Origin: an uncultured Candidatus Saccharibacteria bacterium
GTDB lineage: Bacteria; Patescibacteriota; Saccharimonadia; Saccharimonadales; Saccharimonadaceae
NCBI GenBank assembly: GCA_938036825.1
Contig: CALHWD010000005.1
Span: forward strand, 124,001 to 188,000
Length of the DNA: 64,000 nt
Reading direction: 5' to 3'
Under the pieces are notes generated by a model. It saw nothing but the letters and a program-made list of their open reading frames with translations, searched no databases and was not told the DNA's origin. Both the position numbers and the translations under genes were made by a program. Shown piece by piece: positions 41,637-50,895 of this stretch. The first letter of the stretch is position 1, and every line of letters starts with the position of its first letter.

Positions 41637-44267
41637 CTAGCGGTTCTTTTTGCGATTCTGCCGCTGGGCTTTCTTTTTCTTGCGGGCGGCGTTACGTTTG
41701 CGGTTGACGTCGGCAGTGGTTGGTGCCGCTTTTGTTTTGGTAAAGTCCTGATCGCGATTCGCTTCCCCACTCGTGATTTCATTCACACCGCGCTCCACCG
41801 AGGTTTCGGCCAGGCGAGTGAGCTCGGTGTCGTGCTCGTTGTCGGTTGCCTCCCGAGTGATGGCATCTGTCTTGCGTACTTGGTAGATTGCATGGAGGAC
41901 CTCCGCCCGGAGATTAGCCTGCAGGCTGTCGAACAGCTTTTGCGATTCGGCGCGGTACTCCACCAGCGGGTCGCGTTGGCCCACGCTGCGCCAGTGAATC
42001 CCCTCGCGCAGGTGCTGCATATTCTCTAGGTGCTGCATCCACAGTGTGTCGAGCACCTGCAAGTACACCTCGCGCTCGATGCCACGCAGTAGCTCGCTAC
42101 CCAGCTCGTCTTCTTTGTCTTGATACAATTTTTTCGCCGCATCGAGTGCCATCTTGGTCCGGACGCGGTCGCGCTTCTCGGCACCGATTTTCTTAATCTC
42201 GTCTTTGTCCAGTGGGAAGATCGCGCCAAACTCCTCAACAAACTTTGGGTTTTGCTTGGCTGGTACCTCTGTGAGGCTCTCTACTGCAGTGCGCAGCAGG
42301 CGCTGAATTTCTGGCTTGATGTTGTCGCCATCGAGGATCTTGCGCCGCACAGTGTAGACCACTTTGCGGTGGCGGTTGATGACGTTGTCGTACTGAACAA
42401 CATTCTTGCGCGCATCGAAGTTAAAGCCCTCAACCCGCTTTTGCGCCGCCTCAAGTGTCTTACTGACTGCTTTGTTTTGAATAGCCATGTCTTCTTCTAC
42501 TCCAAGGCGCTCCATCAGGCCAGCAATACGCTCACCCTGGAAGATCCGCATCAGATCGTCTTCGGTCGAGACATAGAATTGGGTGTCACCCGGGTCACCC
42601 TGGCGGCCACCACGGCCACGCAGCTGGTTGTCGATCCGGCGCGACTCATGCCGCTCGCTGCCGATCACCACCAGACCGCCAAGCTCCTTCACGCCCGGCC
42701 CAAGCTTGATGTCTGTGCCACGCCCCGCGATGTTTGTCGCTAGCGTCACGGCACCCTTCTCACCAGCGTGTGCTACAATCTCGGCCTCACGCTCATTATT
42801 CTTAGCATTGAGGATCTCATATGTAATGCCTGCTTTGTCGAGCCACTGGGCGATCAGCTCATTCTTAGCGATCGAGCCCGACCCCACCAGCACCGGCCGG
42901 CCTTGCTCATGGTACTTCTTGATGGCAGCCGCCACAGCTTTGAGCTTAGCCTTCTCGGTTTTGTAGATAAGATCTTGGTGATCTTTGCGGGTAATTGGCT
43001 TATTGGGCGGCACTACCACCACATCCAGGCTATAGATCTGCTGGAACTCCTCTGCCTCAGTAAAGGCCGTACCGGTCATACCACTGAGCTTCTTATACAG
43101 GCGGAAGAAATTCTGGAAGGAAATAGTCGCCAGCGTCATACTCTCTTGCTGGACGGGTACGCCTTCTTTCGCTTCGATCGCCTGGTGGAGGCCTTCGTTG
43201 TAGCGGTTGCCAATCTTGAGACGGCCAGTGTGTTCATCGACAATGATTACCTCGCCATCATTGGTCACTACGTAGTTTTTGTCACGATGGAAGAGTGTCT
43301 GGGCGCGCAGCGCTTGGTTGATGTGGTAAACGCTGCGGACATACTCAGGGGTGTACAAATTTTTTATACCAAGGAGTTTTTGCACCTTATCGATGCCGCT
43401 ATCCGTCAGCGCTACACTGGTGTGCTTCTCATCGAGACGGTAGTCCTCCGGCACAAGCTTGGCAGCAATCTTGGCAAATTGGTAGTAGCTATCAGGGTTC
43501 TCAGCCGCGGGCGCACTAATAATGAGTGGGGTACGCGCTTCGTCGATCAAGATGGAATCCACCTCGTCTACAATGGCAAAGTTGAGCTCGCGCTGGCGCA
43601 CCAGGCTAATCTCATTGACCATATTGTCGCGTAGATAATCGAAGCCAAACTCGTTATTCGTCCCATAGGTAATGTCTGCCTCGTAGGCTTCGCGCCGTGT
43701 ACAGGGGCGGAGCTTTTGCATACGTGGGTCAGTATGGTTCTCGTTGGTATACGCACCATCGTAGAGGAAGGACGCTTCGTTAATGATCACACCAGTACTA
43801 ATGCCCAGAGCGCTATAGATCTGCCCCATCCAGCCAGCGTCACGCTGCGCCAAGTAGTCGTTGACGGTCACGATATGCACACCCTTGCCCTCGAGCGCAT
43901 TGAGGTATGCTGCCAGAGTGGACATCAGAGTCTTACCTTCACCAGTCTTGAGTTCAGCCACGTTGCCTTCGTGCAGCACCATCGAGCCAATCAGCTGCAC
44001 ATCATAGTGCCGCTCGCCAATCACCCGGTCGGCCATCTCGCGCACCACCGCAAAGGCATCAGGCAGGATAGTATCAAGCGTCGTACCTTTCTTGTGTAGG
44101 CGCTGCTTAAGGACCCCTGTTTGCTTGGCTAATTCCTCATCCGAGAGTGCCTTGTATTTAGGCCCGAGCTTGTTGATTTCGTCTACCTTCTTTTGTAGAC
44201 GCTTCAAGATCCGCTTCTGCGGATCGCCAAAAATCTTCGTCAGTGCTTTTTGCTGTGTTGTTGCCAT
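41637..44267 (-). CDS. secA: Preprotein translocase ATPase SecA
   Basis: 876 residues. It drives proteins through SecYEG. Walker A TGEGKT (108-113), Walker B region VDEVDSILIDEARTPL, preprotein cross-linking domain, and the second helicase half with TNIAGRGTDIKLG and GRGGRQGDPGDTQFY. The usual C-terminal zinc-binding Cys motif is missing; the protein ends in a Lys/Arg-rich tail (RKKKKAQRQNRKKNR). AGGGAAG lies before the ATG, and a TATAAT about 55 bp up. It leads the secA-M16 operon. Confidence 0.96.
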   Translation of the reverse strand: MATTQQKALTKIFGDPQKRILKRLQKKVDEINKLGPKYKALSDEELAKQTGVLKQRLHKKGTTLDTILPDAFAVVREMADRVIGERHYDVQLIGSMVLHEGNVAELKTGEGKTLMSTLAAYLNALEGKGVHIVTVNDYLAQRDAGWMGQIYSALGISTGVIINEASFLYDGAYTNENHTDPRMQKLRPCTRREAYEADITYGTNNEFGFDYLRDNMVNEISLVRQRELNFAIVDEVDSILIDEARTPLIISAPAAENPDSYYQFAKIAAKLVPEDYRLDEKHTSVALTDSGIDKVQKLLGIKNLYTPEYVRSVYHINQALRAQTLFHRDKNYVVTNDGEVIIVDEHTGRLKIGNRYNEGLHQAIEAKEGVPVQQESMTLATISFQNFFRLYKKLSGMTGTAFTEAEEFQQIYSLDVVVVPPNKPITRKDHQDLIYKTEKAKLKAVAAAIKKYHEQGRPVLVGSGSIAKNELIAQWLDKAGITYEILNAKNNEREAEIVAHAGEKGAVTLATNIAGRGTDIKLGPGVKELGGLVVIGSERHESRRIDNQLRGRGGRQGDPGDTQFYVSTEDDLMRIFQGERIAGLMERLGVEEDMAIQNKAVSKTLEAAQKRVEGFNFDARKNVVQYDNVINRHRKVVYTVRRKILDGDNIKPEIQRLLRTAVESLTEVPAKQNPKFVEEFGAIFPLDKDEIKKIGAEKRDRVRTKMALDAAKKLYQDKEDELGSELLRGIEREVYLQVLDTLWMQHLENMQHLREGIHWRSVGQRDPLVEYRAESQKLFDSLQANLRAEVLHAIYQVRKTDAITREATDNEHDTELTRLAETSVERGVNEITSGEANRDQDFTKTKAAPTTADVNRKRNAARKKKKAQRQNRKKNR

Positions 44268-44380
44268 GGTGTCAAACTTCCCTCGCTTTCCTCTCTAAGC
44301 GGCCATTCAATTCAAAAAACTCCCCTCATTATACCGGGTTTGCGGCCGTTTGGGAAGGGTGGCCCGCACAAAGTATGAGC

Positions 44381-44413
44381 AAGAGGCCGATGCCCAACCG
44401 ATATCAGCCTCTT
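44381..44413 (-). terminator. Possible hairpin after hpf
   Basis: AAGAGGC (44381-44387) can pair with GCCTCTT (44407-44413) across a 19-nt loop. It lies 20 bp after the hpf stop. No T-run follows. Confidence 0.4.
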
Positions 44414-44433
44414 AACTCTTGCATACCTATCGC

Positions 44434-44823
44434 CTACTCCGTAGGGTGATCCTGCTCGCGCTCGAAGCTGCGCTTGAAGCGAGCGAGAAGGCCACGGCGA
44501 CCAAGGTGCGGCAGCTGGTTTTGCTTATATTTGCGCAGCTGGCCAGCCAGTTTGCGCTCGACGATGTCGGTAGCAGCCAGGACGTTAAGTGTGGAGTCTT
44601 TGGCCTTGATGGTTTGGTCTGGCACGGTAATGACCACCTCTACCTCATACTTATTGCCATGCTCGCCATTAATCTCCTCGATGCGTACCATAGCGCTCAC
44701 GGTCTTGCGAGCGTGGCGCGACACCATGCGGTCGAGCGCACCGATCTTCTTGCGGATGTATTTTTTGGTTGGCTCGTCTGGCGAGTATTTGCCAATACCG
44801 GTAATGTCGATGTTTGCGATCAT
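44434..44823 (-). CDS. hpf: Ribosome hibernation-promoting factor, short form
   Basis: 129 residues. It matches the HPF/RaiA N-terminal domain that binds in the 30S mRNA channel in non-growing cells: MIANIDITGIG, YIRKKIGALDRM, and KYEVEVVITVPDQTIKAKDSTLNVLAATDIVERKL split over strands and helix. The C-terminal dimerisation domain of long HPF is absent; instead a basic tail of about 30 residues follows. GGGG lies 7 nt before the ATG and TGC-TATACT about 45 nt upstream. Confidence 0.9.
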   Translation of the reverse strand: MIANIDITGIGKYSPDEPTKKYIRKKIGALDRMVSRHARKTVSAMVRIEEINGEHGNKYEVEVVITVPDQTIKAKDSTLNVLAATDIVERKLAGQLRKYKQNQLPHLGRRGLLARFKRSFEREQDHPTE

Positions 44824-44973
44824 GCTGACCCCTTTCGTGTTAGCAACTTGTGCCTATAGTATAGCATGGTTGAGGAGAAAACAGGGGTTGTTGTGGGCAA
44901 ATTATCAGCGCAGGTAGAGACGTTTGGCTAGCGAGCTTAGCTGATAGGCCGCCTCTTTTCGCAGCTTTTTAAT

Positions 44974-45564
44974 CTAGTCGAGCAAGGCTTCAGTCTCTTT
45001 GCTCTTAGGTGGTGTCTCTGTGCGGCAGTGCGCCCCTTCGATGAGATTTCTGACATCATGCAACTCCTGTGCATCAGTCTCTGCACGCTCCAGATCTTGC
45101 TTGCCGTCTTTATCTACCGGCTGGAAAAACGTGTATGGCTCACTATCGATCTGGCCTGTCTGGCTGCTATGGATGATACGCTCAATTCGCCACTGGCCAT
45201 CATGACCAGCCTCTGGGCGACCGGCCTTCGAACGATACACCACCCAATCATTACCATCAGGTGTCATAATGGCGACAGACGGGTCCAAAACGACCGACAT
45301 TGCATCAAGCACAACCCCAAACACCGCTATATGTTCGTCATCAGGACCTATCAAGAATATAGTGCGCTCAACCGCATTATATTCACCAGTATCTGAGCTC
45401 GTCCGGACTCGGCGCTCCTGCAAAGCACCTGGCCTATGTTTGGCATACTCAAAAGGTTCGTCGGTGAGTACACGGCTCATCCTAGCCTGTAGCTCATATG
45501 CAATCCCTGATAGGTCTTGTCGTTCTCCGCTTCCTGGATCTCTTGCTGGCTGACGTTCGTTCAT
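44974..45564 (-). CDS. Hypothetical protein, 196 aa
   Basis: Unrecognised soluble protein. The N-terminal 40 residues are charged and Gly/Arg-rich; the middle is strand-rich (TIFLIGPDDEHIAVFGVVLDA, VAIMTPDGNDWVVYRSK). AAAGGAGCAAGA before the ATG at 45564 fixes the start. A full promoter, TTGACA-17-CACTAT, lies at 45596-45624. It is a single-gene unit between hpf and pyrD. Confidence 0.7.
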   Translation of the reverse strand: MNERQPARDPGSGERQDLSGIAYELQARMSRVLTDEPFEYAKHRPGALQERRVRTSSDTGEYNAVERTIFLIGPDDEHIAVFGVVLDAMSVVLDPSVAIMTPDGNDWVVYRSKAGRPEAGHDGQWRIERIIHSSQTGQIDSEPYTFFQPVDKDGKQDLERAETDAQELHDVRNLIEGAHCRTETPPKSKETEALLD

Positions 45565-45595
45565 TCTTGCTCCTTTGTTGCACAATTCCCATCCT

Positions 45596-45624
45596 ATAGT
45601 GCAGTATATTGTGGGTAATGTCAA
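45596..45624 (-). promoter_or_regulatory. Promoter of 44974-45564 gene
   Basis: On the minus strand TTGACA (45624-45619), 17-bp spacer, CACTAT (45601-45596). The -35 is consensus. Confidence 0.6.
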
Positions 45625-45806
45625 ATGGCTGTGAGCTTAATTTCACAGCTCCACTCCTTAGCACCAGTCCCCCTTCTTTCTACTTTATTCAAATAGAGTA
45701 ACGGATCGATTGTTATAATCGACTTCAGCTCTAGCGCTGGGGGGAGACGCGAAAAGAAACAAAGCGCTTTAATCTCAAGCCGTTCGCTTCGGATGCCACC
45801 AGCCCC

Positions 45807-46934
45807 CTACTTGCGGTGCGCCGCACCAATTGCTTCGCTAATAGAGACATAGTCGTCTCGGTCGAGCAGCTCCACCAAGCCTTCGTTGATGTCGCCCACG
45901 ACCTGTGGCCCTTCAAACATCAGCGCTGTCACCAGCGCCACCAGGCTCGCGCCGGCCCGGATCTTTTCGTACGCATCCTCCGCCGTAAAGACACCGCCCA
46001 CACCAATGATGACAAAGCGGTCACCATACAGTGCATACGTCTTGTGGATAAGCCGCGTGGTAATGGCCTGAGCTGGCCGGCCACTAAGGCTACCGGGAGT
46101 ATCGTCGGGCAAGACACTTGGGTCAGTGAGCTTGCTGCGATCTTTGACGAGGTTACCGATCGTCAGGCCCGCGACATTATGCTTATCGATAATGGAGAGT
46201 AGTTTGGCAAACTGCGTCCACGTCTTATCTGTTGGCATTTTGATAAAGACGGGGCGCGAGAGCTTCAGTTCATCCACCGCAGTGAGGAGTTTCTTAAGGC
46301 GAGCGGGCGTCGTGAAGGGTTCGCCGCCATAAGCATTAGGACAGGAGATGTTAATCTCGTACAGTGGTGCGCAACCAGCTTCTTCAAGCTGGCGAAGACT
46401 GTCGCAGTAGTCGGCAATTGCTTGCTTGGGGCGGACTTGCTTAGGGCTGTTCGTTTTGGCTACGGATACGCTGAGCGGAAAGTCGCGCCAGACCCGTGGT
46501 GAGTAGCTGCGGATCTGCTCGATCGCCTTGGCCACGCCGCGATTCGCCAACCCAACATTCACGACGATCGACTGCTCACTAGCCAAGCGACGAAACCACG
46601 GCTTGGGGTTACCCTCACAAGGCATGGCCGTTACCGAACCGCCAATCTCAAAGCCGCAACCAATTTTCTTTGCCACAGGGGGCAGATCAAAATCTTTATC
46701 CAGCCCAGCAGACAGACCGATGGGATTAACAAAGTTGAGGCCAAGAATAGTCTGCTCGAGGCGAGGATTCTTATAGCGCCAGCCGCTAAGGAGCTGCTCA
46801 CCCCGAATAGCATGCAGTGCCCGCGCCGTCCAGAGCATCGACTGGTGCGCTGCATCGGGCTGCCGCCGAAAAAGAAGCGGCTTGGCAACTTTGGCATAGC
46901 CTTTACGGCTCATTTTTCTGATTGTGCGCCCCAT
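45807..46934 (-). CDS. pyrD: Dihydroorotate dehydrogenase, class 2-like with Cys base
   Basis: 375 residues. It oxidises dihydroorotate to orotate in pyrimidine synthesis. The N-terminal 60 residues (LLFRRQPDAAHQSMLWTARALHAI) match the class 2 membrane-association helices, and FMN-binding segments NPIGLSAGLDKDF and IIGVGGVFTAEDAYEKIRAGA follow. Class 2 enzymes use Ser as the base (NISSPN); here the motif is NISCPN with Cys198, as in class 1. ATG directly follows the serS TAG, with GGGAGGT as ribosome site. Whether it uses quinone or another acceptor is open. Confidence 0.92.
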   Translation of the reverse strand: MGRTIRKMSRKGYAKVAKPLLFRRQPDAAHQSMLWTARALHAIRGEQLLSGWRYKNPRLEQTILGLNFVNPIGLSAGLDKDFDLPPVAKKIGCGFEIGGSVTAMPCEGNPKPWFRRLASEQSIVVNVGLANRGVAKAIEQIRSYSPRVWRDFPLSVSVAKTNSPKQVRPKQAIADYCDSLRQLEEAGCAPLYEINISCPNAYGGEPFTTPARLKKLLTAVDELKLSRPVFIKMPTDKTWTQFAKLLSIIDKHNVAGLTIGNLVKDRSKLTDPSVLPDDTPGSLSGRPAQAITTRLIHKTYALYGDRFVIIGVGGVFTAEDAYEKIRAGASLVALVTALMFEGPQVVGDINEGLVELLDRDDYVSISEAIGAAHRK

Positions 46935-48179
46935 CTAAAGTACCTCCCTGTTGTTCAGATATGGCTGCAGCACCGTTGGCACGCGGAGCTGGCCATCCGT
47001 TGTTTGATAATTCTCAATAATCGCTACAAGTGCGCGAGCCAAGCTCACTGCGGTACCATTGAGGGTGTGTACTACCTGGAGCGAGCCATCGGCTCGGCGG
47101 ACGCGGATGCCGAGGTTGCGTGCCTGGAAGTCAGTGCAGTTGCTGCAGCTAGTAAGCTCGCGGTAGGCACCATCAACAGGCGACCAGTACTCGATGTCGT
47201 ACTTCTTGGCAGCTGGCGCACCAAGATCCCCCGCTGCGATATTTACCACGTGGTATGGCACGCCCAGGCTTTGCCAAATCTCCTCCTCCAGCGCGAGGAT
47301 TTTCTCATGCATCTGAGCCGATTGCTCGGGCAGGCAGTAGATATACATTTCGAGTTTGTTGAATTGATGCACCCGGAAGAGCCCGCGGCTAAACTTCCCG
47401 GCAGCGCCAGCCTCTTTGCGGTAGCAGGGGCTGTAGCCAGCGTAGAGGAGCGGCAAGTCTTTCTCATGCAAGATCTCATCGGCATGGAAGCCCGTCAGTG
47501 GTGCCTCGGCTGTGCCGATCAGCATGGTGTCTTCGCCCTCAATAAAGTACTCGTTACTCTCTTTATCGCTCTTGGGTGCAAAGCCCGAACCACGCGCTAC
47601 GCGGCCATTCACCACGTGCGGCACCGTCATAGGGCGGAAGCCTTTGCTCACGAGGAAATTGAGGGCGTATTGGTAAATGGCATTCTCGAGCAGCATGAGG
47701 TCGCCCAGCACATAGTAAAACTTCGTGCCAGCCACCTTAGCACCGCGCTCAAAGTCGAGCCAGCCCCGGCTCGTAGCAAAGTCGAGGTGGTCTTTAGCCG
47801 ACTCACGTCGCTCACCCCACTGCTTAATCTCTACACTGTCTGTCTCGCCGCCCAGTGGGACGTCTGGCAGGGTGATATTTGGCACTGCCTCGAGCTGCGC
47901 AAAAAAGTTATTCTCGATGGTGCGCAGCTCCTCTTCCAGCGTTGCAAGCTCGGCTTTGAGTGCCTTGCCTGTAGCGATGAGTTCTTGGCTTGGCTTGCCA
48001 CCCTTCATCTGAGCGGCAGTCTCGTTGCGCGTGGTACGCACAGCATCCACCCGCTGCTGAAGCTCCCGGCGCTGATCGTCGCACGCGAGAAGCGCTGCGA
48101 TGGACACCTCATAGCCCTTATGGCGCGCTGCTGCCTGCACCTCGTCGGCATGCGCGCGAATATAACGAATATCTAACAT
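46935..48179 (-). CDS. serS: Seryl-tRNA synthetase
   Basis: 414 residues. An N-terminal coiled-coil arm (about 1-105) that binds the tRNA long arm is followed by the class II core: motif 1 near RPMTVPHVV, TAEAPLTGFH, motif 2 FRVHQFNKLEM and motif 3 around LNGTAVSLARALVAIIENYQ. Complete and normal length. TATAAT (48186-48191) ends 6 nt before the ATG and no ribosome site is present. It is cotranscribed with pyrD. Confidence 0.96.
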   Translation of the reverse strand: MLDIRYIRAHADEVQAAARHKGYEVSIAALLACDDQRRELQQRVDAVRTTRNETAAQMKGGKPSQELIATGKALKAELATLEEELRTIENNFFAQLEAVPNITLPDVPLGGETDSVEIKQWGERRESAKDHLDFATSRGWLDFERGAKVAGTKFYYVLGDLMLLENAIYQYALNFLVSKGFRPMTVPHVVNGRVARGSGFAPKSDKESNEYFIEGEDTMLIGTAEAPLTGFHADEILHEKDLPLLYAGYSPCYRKEAGAAGKFSRGLFRVHQFNKLEMYIYCLPEQSAQMHEKILALEEEIWQSLGVPYHVVNIAAGDLGAPAAKKYDIEYWSPVDGAYRELTSCSNCTDFQARNLGIRVRRADGSLQVVHTLNGTAVSLARALVAIIENYQTTDGQLRVPTVLQPYLNNREVL

Positions 48180-48185
48180 AACTAT

Positions 48186-48191
48186 ATTATA
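48186..48191 (-). promoter_or_regulatory. Leaderless -10 of serS
   Basis: TATAAT on the minus strand, ending 6 nt before the ATG; spacer ATAGTT. Confidence 0.65.
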
Positions 48192-48301
48192 TCAGATACC
48201 ACGCCAAGCGTAATGGCAATTTGTTCGTGTTTGAATCCTCTATACTACCACGAACTTTTGAGATAATTCGTATTTTAAGATCCAGCTAAGCACAGGTACA
48301 T

Positions 48302-48336
48302 AAAACCCGCCTTACCTATCCAGCAAAGCGGGTTTT
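48302..48336 (-). terminator. Terminator of ABC transporter operon
   Basis: AAAACCCGC (48302-48310) pairs with GCGGGTTTT (48328-48336); TTTT closes the minus-strand side. It lies 22 bp after the permease stop. Confidence 0.8.
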
Positions 48337-48357
48337 GGCTCTTCGTATCGACGCAGT

Positions 48358-49713
48358 TTACTCTGTACGCAGCGCTTCGATTGGGTCAAGCTTAGCAGCC
48401 TTACGGCTTGGCAGCCAGCCAGCAATGATCGCCACCAGCATCAGGCCAACCACTACCGCAGCAGCATGCTCTGGCACAAAGACAAGGAGTTTGTGATCAC
48501 CAAAGCGGAGCTTCTCCGAGATAACTGGGTTGAGCGCCACACCAGCGCCCCACGCGCCTAGCACACCCAGCGCACCGCCCAGCAGGCCGACCCAGGCAGC
48601 CTCGTAGCGGAACAAGCGGCCAATATCGCGCCGGCTAGCGCCCAGCGCCTTCATCAGGCCAATTTGCTGCGTCCGCTCTAGCACCGAGATGTACTGCGTG
48701 TTGACGATGCCAAAAATACTCACAATCAGCGCCAGCGCACCAAAGCCCAGCACAATCCCCTGCAAGATATCAATAAAGCGAAAGAGTGTCTGCTGCAGAT
48801 CTTTGGCAGTAGCTACAGCGTAACCATCCTGCTCGAGAGATTTCTTGGCGGCTTCGGCATCCTGCTTGGCAACTGCAGTGGCAGACATGTACTTTTGGTA
48901 TTGGCTCGTGCCCTTGGTACTATAGTCGCTCAGCTCGCGAGCTACCTTAGCATTAATACCAATGCCACGCATTGCTTGGGTTTGATCGGCCGATTTACGC
49001 GTCACAGCCGCAATGGTAAAGGTCTTGTGCAATTCCTTGCCATTAATCAGCTCATTCACCCCAGCCTGCCCCTTCTCAGCAAAGACCTGGCCAAGCGTTG
49101 CTTCGTCGATCTTCTGTGGCATTTGCACTACTGTGACGGTCAGTTGTTTGCCCACCATTTGGGCAGGCGATTGCCCTAGTGTCTCGGCATAGCTCTCGGG
49201 GATGACGGCTTCGCCAGCCGCGAGCTCAATACCCTTGCCCAGCTGCTTACCCGCCACCACTTCGGCCGCGAGCGCACCATCAAAGACGCTCACATCACTG
49301 CTGTATTTCTTGTCCTTCTTAGTTGCAAAGCTCACGTATTTGGGCTGGAGCTGATAGACTGGCCTCACCTTCTCGAGGTCGGTGCGGGCCGCCAGCTTGT
49401 CGATGTCTTTTTGGGTTAGGGCTTTATAATCATTACCATAGCGGTTGATACTATCAGGATTATACTCACGCAGGTCAGCCTGCTGGCCCGATTGTGCCCC
49501 GATGAGTCGCTTGTCTTTGACGACAAACACCGCCTTGGCATCAATATTACTGCTAATCAGCCGATCAATATACTGGCGTGCACCCTCGCCCGCCATCAAG
49601 CTCGCCATAATGGCGAAGCCGCCCACCGCGATAGCGATACTGGTAAGCAGGGTACGCATCTTGGCGCGGCGCAGGTTGCGGCCAGCGCGGCGAATGATAT
49701 CAGTCGTCTTCAT
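48358..49713 (-). CDS. ABC transporter permease, MacB/FtsX-type
   Basis: 451 residues: one N-terminal membrane helix (about 22-42), a large extracytoplasmic region (about 43-325) and three C-terminal helices in the FtsX-like domain, ending LPSRKAAKLDPIEALRTE, a common end of MacB-type permeases. Such proteins move lipoproteins, peptides or drugs, or act as mechanotransmitters. It follows its ATPase with a 2-nt gap. Confidence 0.9.
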   Translation of the reverse strand: MKTTDIIRRAGRNLRRAKMRTLLTSIAIAVGGFAIMASLMAGEGARQYIDRLISSNIDAKAVFVVKDKRLIGAQSGQQADLREYNPDSINRYGNDYKALTQKDIDKLAARTDLEKVRPVYQLQPKYVSFATKKDKKYSSDVSVFDGALAAEVVAGKQLGKGIELAAGEAVIPESYAETLGQSPAQMVGKQLTVTVVQMPQKIDEATLGQVFAEKGQAGVNELINGKELHKTFTIAAVTRKSADQTQAMRGIGINAKVARELSDYSTKGTSQYQKYMSATAVAKQDAEAAKKSLEQDGYAVATAKDLQQTLFRFIDILQGIVLGFGALALIVSIFGIVNTQYISVLERTQQIGLMKALGASRRDIGRLFRYEAAWVGLLGGALGVLGAWGAGVALNPVISEKLRFGDHKLLVFVPEHAAAVVVGLMLVAIIAGWLPSRKAAKLDPIEALRTE

Positions 49714-49715
49714 GG

Positions 49716-50558
49716 TTAGTCTGCCCTCCTTGGTGTTGGCTTGGTGGTTGTGGATTTAGCTTTTGTGGTGGTGCTCGTGGCTTTTTTCGTTGTTTTCTTG
49801 GGCCGCGAGGCAGGTGCTGTGGCTTTGGCTGGGCGACGAGTTGGCGCCTTTTTAGCCTTGGGAGAAGCTGTCGCCTTATCATCCATAGCGCTGTCGTGAT
49901 CAATCACCCCATCTTTGATGCGAATAATATGCTGGCAGCGCTGCGCGAGATCCTCGTCGTGTGTAACGATGATGAGCGTGGCACCATGCTCCTTGGCGTA
50001 ACGAAAGAGCAGGTCTTCCACCACTGCAGAAGTTGCTGAGTCGAGATTGCCCGTTGGCTCGTCGGCAAAGAGAATCTGCGGCTCGGCAGCAATTGCTCGA
50101 GCGATCGCCAAGCGCTGCTTTTGCCCACCACTAAGGTCCTTAGCCCGCGCTTTGATCTTGTCCTCTAGACCAACTGCCTCGAGCGCCGCCACGATACGCC
50201 GCTTGCGCTTACTGCGCGGCACACCTGCGGTCTCGAGCGACAGACTCACATTGTCATAGCAACTCTCGCCGCCCTCCACAAAGAAACTCTGGAAAATGAA
50301 ACCCATCGTCCGCGCTCGAAAGCGGTCGGTCGCCTTGGGTTTGAGTCGTAAGATATCCTCACCGTTGATGATCACCTCACCCTGCTGCGGCTTATCCAGG
50401 CCAGAGATGGCATGCATCAGCGTGGACTTGCCCGAGCCCGACTTGCCTAGCACTGCCACGCTCGACCCCTCCTCGATTGCAAGACTTACGTCCTTGAGGG
50501 CGGTGAAGGTATTTTTCTTCTTGCCGTAGACTTTTGTAATGTTTTTTATTTCGATCAT
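49716..50558 (-). CDS. ABC transporter ATPase with basic C-terminal tail
   Basis: 280 residues. A MacB/LolD-type ATPase: Walker A GKSGSGKST (38-46), signature LSGGQKQRL, Walker B ILFADEPTGNLD, H-loop IIVTHDE. After the domain ends near 224, a tail of about 56 residues is almost only Lys, Thr, Pro, Ala, Ser and Arg, like histone H1 tails, which this ATPase family normally lacks. GGAGGCGCA precedes the ATG at 50558. The longer reading to 50591 is unlikely. Promoter TTGCTC-17-TATAAT at 50591-50619. Confidence 0.92.
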   Translation of the reverse strand: MIEIKNITKVYGKKKNTFTALKDVSLAIEEGSSVAVLGKSGSGKSTLMHAISGLDKPQQGEVIINGEDILRLKPKATDRFRARTMGFIFQSFFVEGGESCYDNVSLSLETAGVPRSKRKRRIVAALEAVGLEDKIKARAKDLSGGQKQRLAIARAIAAEPQILFADEPTGNLDSATSAVVEDLLFRYAKEHGATLIIVTHDEDLAQRCQHIIRIKDGVIDHDSAMDDKATASPKAKKAPTRRPAKATAPASRPKKTTKKATSTTTKAKSTTTKPTPRRAD

Positions 50559-50895
50559 TGCGCCTCCATAAGCTGCTAATGTTAATAGCAATTATACCGC
50601 AATCACTCAGCGAGAGCAAACGAAGTGAACAACATTGCAATGTTTTTTCTAGCGCTTCAGAAGCAAAATTATAACAAGACTGAATCTAGAAACCTTGCAT
50701 ATATGAACTAATACTCCCCCCTACTTCATCTGGGTGGAGTACAAAAACGCGTCGCCATAAAAACACCGCTATACTCATTCAAACGAAACGCCAAACGATC
50801 TTGAGCATGATCTCTAGAAGGCCGATGTCTTCAAAAAAGATTCACTCCCCTGCTCAATAGGACGTGAGGTAAGCCTGAAAACAAGCATGGAGAAA
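50559..50895. other. Gap upstream of ABC operon
   Basis: About 337 bp. Two minus-strand TATAAT boxes (complements of 50591-50596 and 50668-50673) serve the ABC operon. I see no gene and no clear uppP terminator. Confidence 0.5.

Noticed and set aside
42768..43634. 288-codon plus-strand frame opposite secA
   Set aside because: Shadow of the secA coding frame; no ribosome site, no recognisable motif.
46812..48176. 454-codon plus-strand frame opposite serS
   Set aside because: It is the complement of a complete, motif-bearing SerRS gene. Its product shows no family features and no promoter or ribosome site.
48225..48260. TTTGAATCC segment as the end of a tRNA
   Set aside because: No T-stem pairing and no cloverleaf upstream or downstream.
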